Source: Puniceicoccales bacterium
GTDB taxonomy: Bacteria; Verrucomicrobiota; Verrucomicrobiae; Opitutales; LL51
Reading direction: 5' to 3'
DNA: 6,471 nucleotides
Assembly: GCA_031283485.1 (NCBI GenBank)
Contig: JAITBR010000032.1
Location: 1 to 6,471 of the forward strand
In this document: positions 1 through 5,365 of the stretch, in pieces
How the letters are laid out: each line of letters starts with the position of its first letter
Position numbering within the stretch: the first letter of the stretch is position 1
Notes under the pieces: model-generated
Database searches by the model: none
What the model was told of the DNA's origin: nothing
The model's input: only the letters and a program-made list of their open reading frames with translations
Program-made: the position numbers and the translations under genes

Positions 1-118
1 AGTGATACTGCACTGGCAATTATTCCTATTGTCACTTTCGCGGAAGTGTAAACATTCCCCCATGTTCCGTTAATCAGCGGCTCATTTGTGCGTTAAATCA
101 ACAACTTTAACACTTGGT
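1..118. other. Left-edge region with no supported gene
   Basis: No gene can be supported here. On the plus strand one frame is open from the window edge to a TAA at 49-51 (16 codons), which could be the tail of a gene outside the window. On the minus strand a GTG at 35-33 opens a frame with a hydrophobic start (residues TIGIIASAVS) that runs off the left edge and could be the next gene after the 119-922 gene. Both are too short to choose between. A short inverted repeat, CACTT at 33-37 with AAGTG at 44-48, lies here, but no T-run follows it on either strand, so I do not call a terminator. Confidence 0.4.
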
Positions 119-922
119 CTATCTTAAAATTCTCAAATTCTTGCGAAATTCCTGCTTGTTTGCGTCTGTTAAAGTGATTGATACCATGTTATTTTTGGCA
201 TCCAACGTTTCCAAAACGCAAATTGATTCGCCAATTTTTATTTCCTGCCCAATATTTGAAAATGTATGCACATTGCCATCTAGATCCTCCACAATGGCGA
301 CATACTTGTTATCATAGTATTTCGTATCGCCGGTTAACTCAAGTTCGAGATGATCCCTTGTGTCACGTATTTTTACCACTGGCATATTAATTATCATGTC
401 GTTTTTTTCGATGGTCTGCACTTTGAAGGATAAAACTTCAAATTCCAATGCTTTAAATGCTTGTCCCACGGAACAGTGAATCATCTGATCATTTTCAATG
501 TCGCGTATCAGGATGGTAAAATCTGCTCGCACATCGGCTTGGAGGTAACCCTCAAGCTGGAGGCGATATTTTTTTCTGACGACGTGCTTCAGTTGGATTG
601 GAAATATGAAATCAAACTGCCAATGAGTACATGGCTCCATGGTTATTTGCTTGCCATCTCTGTATATATTTGGTGGAGTAAAAAGTTCGAAAAACGGCGG
701 CTGTCCGTCCGGTTGCTTATCGCTTTTCCACGTCACTTTCGTGTCGTCGAAATTTAAAAGTTCGGCTGTGGCATGCGAAACTGGAATGGCGATCTTTTCC
801 GGTAGACTCGGCGTAACCCTCCACACTAGGAAACTTTTCTTGAGAACAAAAAGCGCTCCTACTATCAAGATTATCGCTGCTACAACAAACAAATATTGCT
901 TAGTTTTTCTAGAAAGACCCAT
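119..922 (-). CDS. Membrane-anchored protein with duplicated beta-rich domain, possible pilus/secretion component
   Basis: This is a 267-residue protein I cannot name with certainty. A basic N terminus (RKTK, residues 5-8) is followed by one hydrophobic segment at about 10-27 and then KK, so it is probably a single-pass inner-membrane protein with a large C-terminal part outside the cytoplasm. After a linker there is a motif FFELFTPPNIY at 77-87. Two related segments follow, about 119-186 and 191-252, each ending in a pattern like D-[IL]-[ED]...S-x-x-GQ-x-x-K...VL....KN-x-M. This spacing resembles the small HR/PilP-GspC-type beta domains that link inner-membrane pilus or type II secretion parts to the secretin. 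The FTPPxIY motif and the LxLxGY strand recall Amuc_1099-like pilus-associated proteins of Verrucomicrobiota. This is from memory and is tentative. No clear ribosome binding site precedes the ATG. The next gene downstream on this strand lies outside the window. Confidence 0.75.
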   Translation of the reverse strand: MGLSRKTKQYLFVVAAIILIVGALFVLKKSFLVWRVTPSLPEKIAIPVSHATAELLNFDDTKVTWKSDKQPDGQPPFFELFTPPNIYRDGKQITMEPCTHWQFDFIFPIQLKHVVRKKYRLQLEGYLQADVRADFTILIRDIENDQMIHCSVGQAFKALEFEVLSFKVQTIEKNDMIINMPVVKIRDTRDHLELELTGDTKYYDNKYVAIVEDLDGNVHTFSNIGQEIKIGESICVLETLDAKNNMVSITLTDANKQEFRKNLRILR

Positions 923-1064
923 AAAATAAACAAAGGAAAGCTTAATTTTTTCAAAATGATTTTCAAGTTTAAATTTTCACACCGTACTGCTGTGGTTTTT
1001 GCAAAGAAACTGCAATTTTTCTGGACAAATGCCCGAGAGTAGTATGATATGCTCCCCTCGTATA
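923..1064. other. Divergent intergenic region between the membrane protein and infA
   Basis: This is about 140 bases of AT-rich DNA between two genes reading away from each other, so it must hold promoters for both. A short hairpin (TTGCA 999-1003, TGCAA 1011-1015) followed by five T is too weak to call a terminator. The plus-strand frame of infA is open back to 999, but the translated extension has no resemblance to IF-1. Confidence 0.5.
1022..1048 (+). promoter_or_regulatory. Candidate infA-mnmE promoter
   Basis: TGGACA at 1022-1027 (5 of 6 to the -35 consensus) and TATGAT at 1043-1048 (5 of 6 to the -10 consensus) are separated by 15 bases, which is shorter than the preferred 17. Transcription would start near 1055, leaving only about ten bases before the infA ATG at 1065. 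That would explain why no Shine-Dalgarno is visible for this start. It is a match by eye only. Confidence 0.3.
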
Positions 1065-1358
1065 ATGTCCGAATATATTGAAGTTACAGGAAAAGTTATT
1101 GCCATTCTTCCGGGAACCATGTTCAGGGTTGAGTTGCCGAATAAGCACGTCGTTTTGGCTCACATTTCCGGCAAATTAAGGAAAAATTTTATTAAATTAA
1201 TGGTGGGTGATATCGTCAAAATGGAGATGAGCCCACAGGATCTGCAGAAGGCCCGCATTACTTTCAGGATGAAAAACGTTGACGTGTCGCGCAACGCGCC
1301 GGTGCACAGTTTCGGGCCAAAACACAATTCTCGCACCGGCAAAAAATCTGCCCGATGA
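1065..1358 (+). CDS. infA: Translation initiation factor IF-1 with C-terminal extension
   Basis: IF-1 binds the A site of the 30S subunit and, with IF-2 and IF-3, steers initiator tRNA to the start codon; it acts in the cytoplasm. The 97-residue product matches the S1-like OB fold of IF-1 along residues 4-69: IEVTGKV (5-11), [10 protein letters not shown] (15-24), [16 protein letters not shown] (28-43), GDIVKMEM (48-55), and [10 protein letters not shown] (59-68). The usual bacterial length is about 72, so residues 70-97 are a basic, Ser/Asn-rich tail (ends [12 protein letters not shown]) that is probably flexible. The ATG at 1065 is chosen because MSEYIEV is the family's N terminus. The in-frame ATGs at 999, 1029 and 1044 would add unrelated residues, although GAGAG at 1035-1039 could serve the 1044 start. 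The stop overlaps the mnmE start (ATGA at 1355-1358). Confidence 0.95.
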   Translation: MSEYIEVTGKVIAILPGTMFRVELPNKHVVLAHISGKLRKNFIKLMVGDIVKMEMSPQDLQKARITFRMKNVDVSRNAPVHSFGPKHNSRTGKKSAR

Positions 1359-2701
1359 ATGATACCATTGCGGCGCTGGCAACCCCACATGGCGAGTCTG
1401 CCATCGCGGTAATTAGAATGTCGGGTAGGCAATCCTTGCCCCTTTTGAGTAGCATATTTGAAAGGGAGCAAATTGTTCCGCGGATGACGTATCGCAAGTA
1501 TTACCAATCCAATTTTGGTGTAACTTTGGACGACGTAATGTTTGTATTTTTTCGAGGAAAATCGTCATATACCGGTGAAGACTCCGCCGAAATATATACA
1601 CACGGCAATATGATCATAGTTTCAAAGATTCTCGAAGATCTTTGCAGTCGTGGGTGCAGATTGGCGGATCGCGGAGAGTTTACGAAGAGGGCATTTTTAA
1701 ATAAGAAAATCGATCTCTGTCAAGCGGAGGCAGTTGCCGATGTGATACATGCTTCCAGTGAAGCTGCTCTCGCCATAGCCCAGAGGCAATTGGCCGGCAA
1801 ATTTAGCGAAAAACTAGGTACCATCAACGGTGAGCTGCTGTCGATTCTAGCCACACTTGAGACACACATTGATTTCGTTGAGGAGGAAATTTGTGGCAAC
1901 GAGCTCAATGAAGAAATCGCTCGACGTTTGGAAGCAATAATTTCCGACATCGATTTACTCCTGAATAGTAATCGCTATAGGTCAATCCTTAGCGGTGGGC
2001 TTAGCGCCGCGATTATTGGTGCTCCAAATGCCGGGAAAAGTAGCCTATTTAATTGCCTGTTAAATGAAGAACGAGCCCTAGTCAGCCCCATTGCAGGAAC
2101 GACACGTGATTTTATCACGGAAAGAATCATGCTTGGCGGTTATACCATAAATTTACTTGATACGGCGGGGCTGCGTACCGATACCGAATCGGAGCTGGAA
2201 CTACGCGGTATGAAAAAAACCCTCGAACAGATCCGCCGCTCGGATGCCTATTTTTTAGTAGTTGATAGCAGCGCAAAATATCCGATCTTGGATTGCGAAA
2301 TTTTGCCGTTTCTCGGCGGAGGCAACTGTTTGGTTTTAGAAAATAAGAGCGATCTGCCAAATAGTCGAAATTGCTGTGATTTTTTGCCGCAATGCGAGCA
2401 TTGCCGAGTATCCGTACTTGGAGAACCGGATTTGGCTAGGAGGTTGATTACAGGGTTCTTGGCGAAGCATTGTTTTTTGCCGAAAGAAGTTGAAATTGTT
2501 ATAGGTGCGCGACACGTAGATATCCTTACACGCGCAAAACTAGCACTCGATGAAACTCGTCAAGCTCTAGGAACAATTGGTGTAGAATTTTCAGCGAATA
2601 ACATAAGGAATGCCCTGGAAATTTTAGGTGAAATGACAGGGCATTACAGCAGTGAAGCAATGCTAGATAGACTATTTAGCACATTTTGCGTGGGTAAGTA
2701 A
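1355..2701 (+). CDS. mnmE: tRNA uridine-34 5-carboxymethylaminomethyl synthesis GTPase MnmE
   Basis: MnmE (TrmE) is a potassium-activated dimeric GTPase. With MnmG it installs the (carboxymethyl)aminomethyl group on wobble uridine 34 of several tRNAs, using a folate one-carbon unit. The 448 residues match the usual length of about 450. The N-terminal folate-binding domain begins [19 protein letters not shown] and contains the YTGED motif. A helical domain follows, with the Ras-like G domain inserted in it: G1 GAPNAGKSS 222-230, G2 GTTRD 248-252, G3 DTAGLR 269-274, G4 NKSD 330-333. The C terminus ends in CVGK, with the conserved catalytic-type cysteine at 445. All key residues are present. The start overlaps the infA stop and has no Shine-Dalgarno of its own, so translational coupling is likely. 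The partner gene mnmG is not in the window. The gene ends 4 bases before the stop of a convergent small ORF. Confidence 0.98.
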   Translation: MNDTIAALATPHGESAIAVIRMSGRQSLPLLSSIFEREQIVPRMTYRKYYQSNFGVTLDDVMFVFFRGKSSYTGEDSAEIYTHGNMIIVSKILEDLCSRGCRLADRGEFTKRAFLNKKIDLCQAEAVADVIHASSEAALAIAQRQLAGKFSEKLGTINGELLSILATLETHIDFVEEEICGNELNEEIARRLEAIISDIDLLLNSNRYRSILSGGLSAAIIGAPNAGKSSLFNCLLNEERALVSPIAGTTRDFITERIMLGGYTINLLDTAGLRTDTESELELRGMKKTLEQIRRSDAYFLVVDSSAKYPILDCEILPFLGGGNCLVLENKSDLPNSRNCCDFLPQCEHCRVSVLGEPDLARRLITGFLAKHCFLPKEVEIVIGARHVDILTRAKLALDETRQALGTIGVEFSANNIRNALEILGEMTGHYSSEAMLDRLFSTFCVGK

Positions 2702-2705
2702 TTCC

Positions 2706-2993
2706 CTACACCGCTGTATCGATATTCTTGTACACTATGGAAGTTAGGGCCCTGTCACTGGCTGACGGCGGAGCATCGATTGAATTGCTGACTCCATCGG
2801 TGCTAACGCCATAGTCAATATCTCTGCTTCTCTTGCTTTGCTCCAGCGCTTGGTTTTCCTTTGACCCTTGTATCTGTGTTTTGTCACCAATGCTAGTGTT
2901 ACTTCCGCTTGTGATTGATATATTAGTATTCACACTGGCGTCAAATCTATCATAACTCGCCGCCGATGACCCGTCCCCTATTCCAGCCGACAT
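2706..2993 (-). CDS. Small Ser/Thr/Asp-rich protein of unknown function
   Basis: This is a 95-residue product that I do not recognise. It is low in hydrophobic residues and has no Cys or Trp. It is rich in Ser, Thr, Asp and Asn (for example NTNISITSGSNTSIGD at 22-37), so it is probably disordered or surface-exposed; no signal peptide or membrane segment is seen. The ATG at 2993 is preferred because GGGGG at 3001-3005 (minus strand, seven bases upstream) can pair with the anti-Shine-Dalgarno as a G-U variant of GGAGG. An in-frame ATG at 3053 would add 20 residues with no such site. It converges on mnmE with a 4-base gap and is divergent from the histidine-kinase operon, so it could share that control region. 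It could be a chance ORF; its low-complexity composition and the upstream G-run argue mildly that it is real. Confidence 0.5.
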   Translation of the reverse strand: MSAGIGDGSSAASYDRFDASVNTNISITSGSNTSIGDKTQIQGSKENQALEQSKRSRDIDYGVSTDGVSNSIDAPPSASDRALTSIVYKNIDTAV

Positions 2994-3123
2994 ATCTATT
3001 CCCCCAAAATTTGATTTGAGAAGCCAGTGTAGTGAAAATGTAATCGAATGCAAGAAAATTTTGAGATCTAAATTAAAATTTTGGTAGCCTAGGCGAAAAA
3101 TTTTTGCATAGGTAGAGCCCTTC
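2994..3123. other. Divergent control region upstream of the two-component operon
   Basis: About 130 bases separate the small leftward ORF from the kinase gene. Just upstream of the kinase start are a perfect 8-base palindrome, GCCTAGGC (3087-3094), and a 10-base AAAAATTTTT palindrome (3096-3105). Together they could be an operator or simply AT-rich promoter DNA. I could not find a convincing -35/-10 pair for the kinase, and only a weak AGGTAGAG (3110-3117) precedes its start. Confidence 0.35.
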
Positions 3124-4752
3124 GTGAGTTACAATATTTCTAATATTGCCGCTGACTGTTCCAATGGTGGCTGCCAATCAGGGAAATGTACATCTAACAG
3201 GTTACCGGTGGCAACCTATGTGATGGTGTATAATACGCAAAAACACGAAATTTCTGTGAATTTTGTTTCGGATAATTTTTTTGAAGTTACACAGTGCAGT
3301 GGAGAACTGTTTAAGAAATATTTTGGATTCGCCAAAACAGTCACTACCAATGAGCGGGAATTTTTGGACATTTTCAGTGAAAGTTCGCTTGCGGAAAATT
3401 CGTTTCTGCGCGAATACGAAGTGCATGCCTCCACAGGAGGACACCAAAGGTTACTGGATTGTTGCCACATCGAACGCACGGGTGACACCATTATTAAATG
3501 CAAAGGGATAGTCATCAATCGCACTCGAGATGAAATTACCGACATGGCCCTGCGCATAAGCGAAGACAGGTTGAGGGTGGCACTGGAGGGATCTGGCGCA
3601 GGCTTCTTCGATTGGGTCAGAAGCGGAAATAGGGTTGTTTTTTGCGACGCTAGGGCGCTTGAACTTTGCGGAATAACGGATTTTGATACAACAACTGAAA
3701 AATTGATGCGCACCATCGCTCCGAAATTTCTAAAACTGTTTTCCAACATTCTACGCGATATTTTTTCGGGGAATCGAACTTCCTTTTCCGTTGAATTTAA
3801 TTTGCGAAATGACTGTGGACGTTGGCTAGGCGTATCTGGTAAAGTAATAACCTTCGATCCCGCTAGCAGACATCCGCTGCGTATCGCGGGAACAGTGCGT
3901 GACATTACGGTGAGCAAGCAGGTTGCCATCGAGCGCGAACGCATGAACGATGTACTCGAAGAACGGATACGAGAGCGCACTGCTCAGCTGGAATCTGAAT
4001 TGGCAACAAAACTTGCCGCCGAACGGCAGCTAATCGAGAATCTCAACAGAGAACGCGAATTAAACAGCGCTAAAAGCATGTTTGTCAACATGGTTTCCCA
4101 CGAGTTTCGTACGCCACTGGCAATCATACAGGGAGCCGTTGACCTCCTGGAAAGGCATCGTGGAAAATTGTCCGATGGAGAAAGCATTCAATGTTTGCAC
4201 AGCATCAGCAAGGCTGTACAGCGAATGACACAAACCATGGACGACATTCTTGTGCTCGGTAAAGTGCAGACTAATCAGTTGAAGTTTACGCCACTTGAAA
4301 CGGACATTTTTTTCAACTGCCACAGCATTTTGGATGATGTGGAGGGGTTTCAAGAAAGCAAACGCATCATTTTCAAAATTACTCCGAACGTTCCGTCAAA
4401 GTTGAATATCGATGCCGGATTGCTATACCACATTGTATCAAATCTTCTCAGTAATGCATTGAAATATTCTCCCGTTGATAAGCCTGTTATTTTCAGCTTG
4501 AATTACGGCAATGGCGAATTGGAAATTTTCGTTGAAGACTTTGGCATCGGAATTCCAGAAGAAGATAAGGCTGACATTTTTAAAATTTTCCACCGCGGTT
4601 CAAATGTGTCACATCGGCAAGGCATAGGTGTGGGCATGTTCATAGTGAAATACTGTGTCAATTTACACCGCGGATCCATCGCAATTGCATCCAAAGACGG
4701 TGAGGGGACGATGTTTCGCGTAAAATTACCGGCGGCGAAAGTTGACCAATGA
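3124..4752 (+). CDS. Cytoplasmic PAS-domain sensor histidine kinase
   Basis: This is a 542-residue sensor kinase of a two-component system: it autophosphorylates on a histidine and passes the phosphate to a receiver. No membrane segment is seen, so it senses from the cytoplasm. The order is: an N-terminal region (1-138) with three cysteines at 12, 17 and 22 and a possible degenerate PAS domain; a PAS/PAC domain at about 148-265, ending in the typical GTVRDIT; a charged coiled coil at about 266-318; the dimerisation/phosphoacceptor helix with MVSHEFRTPLA (phosphorylated H326); and the ATPase domain with N box (N444), G1 DFGIGIP 472-478, F box around 485-492 and G2 GIGVG 500-504. All catalytic motifs are intact. 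The GTG at 3124 is assumed as start because the frame opens there. ATG at 3223 is the next candidate and would remove the cysteine cluster; neither has a strong ribosome binding site. The signal is unknown. The stop overlaps the response-regulator start (ATGA). Confidence 0.93.
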   Translation: MSYNISNIAADCSNGGCQSGKCTSNRLPVATYVMVYNTQKHEISVNFVSDNFFEVTQCSGELFKKYFGFAKTVTTNEREFLDIFSESSLAENSFLREYEVHASTGGHQRLLDCCHIERTGDTIIKCKGIVINRTRDEITDMALRISEDRLRVALEGSGAGFFDWVRSGNRVVFCDARALELCGITDFDTTTEKLMRTIAPKFLKLFSNILRDIFSGNRTSFSVEFNLRNDCGRWLGVSGKVITFDPASRHPLRIAGTVRDITVSKQVAIERERMNDVLEERIRERTAQLESELATKLAAERQLIENLNRERELNSAKSMFVNMVSHEFRTPLAIIQGAVDLLERHRGKLSDGESIQCLHSISKAVQRMTQTMDDILVLGKVQTNQLKFTPLETDIFFNCHSILDDVEGFQESKRIIFKITPNVPSKLNIDAGLLYHIVSNLLSNALKYSPVDKPVIFSLNYGNGELEIFVEDFGIGIPEEDKADIFKIFHRGSNVSHRQGIGVGMFIVKYCVNLHRGSIAIASKDGEGTMFRVKLPAAKVDQ

Positions 4753-5126
4753 AAAAAATATTTTTAATCGAAGATGATGTAAATTTGTGCGGCATTTTGT
4801 CAAAGATGCTTAAATTTGAAGGCATAGAAGTTATGGTTGCCCACAGCGGTCTAGCGGCCAGGGAAATTCTTGAGCGAATAAATAGTGCTGATGCCATTGA
4901 CGCGATTCTATGCGACGTTATGATGCCCGGTATGGATGGCTACGAATTTTTAGAATATGTGAAACAAAGCGGAAAATTCGCCGCTATTCCGTTCATATTT
5001 ATCAGTGCCTGTGTGTCAAAGGATGAAGAGGAAAAAGGTCTATCCATGGGGGCAAAGGCTTTTTTAAAAAAACCGATCAACATTTTGACAATACTTTCAA
5101 CTCTAAACAATTTTAGCAGAAACTAA
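4749..5126 (+). CDS. Single-domain response regulator (receiver only)
   Basis: This 125-residue CheY-like receiver domain has no output domain. The acidic pocket is E8-D9-D10, the phosphorylated aspartate is D56 (in LCDVMMPGMDG), the switch Ser is S86 (FISA), and the conserved lysine is K108 followed by P109 in the FLKKP motif. The length equals one receiver domain. It overlaps the upstream kinase gene by four bases and is very likely its cognate partner. Because it cannot bind DNA itself, it presumably acts by protein-protein contact, feeds a phosphorelay through a histidine phosphotransferase, or regulates the kinase. The gene ends exactly where the CCA end of the tRNA-Tyr fragment begins. 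The C terminus (LNNFSRN) looks like a natural receiver end, so I see no sign that integration next door cut it. Confidence 0.95.
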   Translation: MKKIFLIEDDVNLCGILSKMLKFEGIEVMVAHSGLAAREILERINSADAIDAILCDVMMPGMDGYEFLEYVKQSGKFAAIPFIFISACVSKDEEEKGLSMGAKAFLKKPINILTILSTLNNFSRN

Positions 5127-5186
5127 TGGTGGTGGGAGAGCGATTCGAACGCTCGAAGAGGAGACCTCGACAGATTTACAGTCTGC
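5127..5186 (-). tRNA. Truncated tRNA-Tyr (anticodon GTA), 3' part only
   Basis: Read on the minus strand, this is the 3' two-thirds of a bacterial tyrosine tRNA. The anticodon arm is GCAGA-CTGTAAA-TCTGT with anticodon GTA. It is followed by a long class II variable arm with a four-base-pair stem (GAGG/CCTC), a T arm GAGCG-TTCGAAT-CGCTC, the 3' acceptor strand TCCCACC, discriminator A, and an encoded CCA. The expected 5' acceptor strand (GGTGGGA) and the D arm are absent upstream; instead there is unrelated AT-rich DNA leading to an integrase gene. The gene is therefore broken here and should not make a tRNA. The simplest reading is the displaced 3' half left when an element integrated in tRNA-Tyr. 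The closing anticodon-stem pair is G-T, where many tRNA-Tyr have G-C, consistent with a junction at or near this stem. Confidence 0.9.
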
Positions 5187-5192
5187 GGCTAG

Positions 5193-5300
5193 CGGTTTTT
5201 AATAAACTTTGCTAAAGTTCGGTTTTTCTTGATTTTATGCGGTTTTGAGCTTGATTTGGATTTGCAACTGTTATGCGCAGTTTGTAAAAGTTTGTTAAAA
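5193..5300 (+). repeat. Cluster of short direct repeats, candidate integrase arm-binding sites
   Basis: Three copies of CGGTTTT begin at 5193, 5220 and 5240. The last two are each followed by TTGATTT (5229-5235 and 5251-5257), making an imperfect 17-20 base repeat unit. A second tandem pair, AGTTTGTAAA (5279-5288) and AGTTTGTTAAAA (5289-5300), follows. Tyrosine integrases with N-terminal arm-binding domains use such short direct repeats flanking the core att site. The location between tRNA fragment and integrase fits this role. AT-rich low complexity could also explain part of it. Confidence 0.4.
5205..5219. repeat. Short perfect inverted repeat near the att site
   Basis: AACTTT (5205-5210) and AAAGTT (5214-5219) are perfect reverse complements around GCT. 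It sits about 20 bases outside the last recognisable tRNA base and between the first two CGGTTTT copies. It could be part of a core or accessory-protein site. It is too AT-rich and too short to act as a terminator. Confidence 0.35.
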
Positions 5301-5316
5301 ATTGCCGTAGCTCAGA

Positions 5317-5333
5317 CCCATATTGGGCCCCAA
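5317..5333. repeat. Overlapping palindromes upstream of the integrase
   Basis: CCCA-TAT-TGGG (5317-5327) overlaps TTGGG-C-CCCAA (5323-5333). The two would form mutually exclusive stems sharing the same G-run. They lie 30-50 bases before the integrase start, where an operator for a repressor or excisionase would be expected. No function is shown. Confidence 0.3.
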
Positions 5334-5341
5334 AAATTCAT

Positions 5342-5347
5342 TACAAT
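5342..5347 (+). promoter_or_regulatory. Possible -10 element of the integrase promoter
   Basis: TACAAT matches TATAAT at five of six positions, but no reasonable -35 lies 16-18 bases upstream. The start of transcription would fall close to the ribosome binding site, giving a very short leader. Low confidence. Confidence 0.2.
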
Positions 5348-5350
5348 TTT

Positions 5351-5360
5351 AAGGATAGGA
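5351..5360 (+). promoter_or_regulatory. Ribosome binding site of the integrase
   Basis: AAGGATAGGA ends five bases before the ATG at 5366 and contains two Shine-Dalgarno-like AGGA cores. It is the clearest ribosome binding site in the window and fixes the integrase start. Confidence 0.7.
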
Positions 5361-5365
5361 AAATT

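Noticed and set aside
33..48. Inverted repeat as a terminator for the 119-922 gene
   Set aside because: The stem is short and has no T-run on the correct side.
461..929. Two plus-strand ORFs opposite the 119-922 gene
   Set aside because: The minus-strand frame has a membrane anchor and repeated domain and spans the whole region; the plus-strand products show no family features.
925..954. TTGAAA / TTTATT promoter for the 119-922 gene
   Set aside because: The implied transcription start falls inside the coding region, so the match is probably chance.
999..1020. Hairpin followed by TTTTT before infA as a terminator
   Set aside because: The five-pair AT-rich stem is too weak, and no plus-strand gene precedes it.
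3216..3980. Long minus-strand ORF (254 codons) inside the histidine kinase gene
   Set aside because: It lies opposite a well-supported kinase frame, has a Ser/Arg/Leu-rich shadow composition, and shows no domain or ribosome binding site.
5303..5315. TTGCCGTAGCTCAG-like stretch resembling the start of a tRNA
   Set aside because: Only the first dozen bases look tRNA-like; no anticodon or T arm follows in the next 80 bases, and it does not complete the broken tRNA-Tyr.
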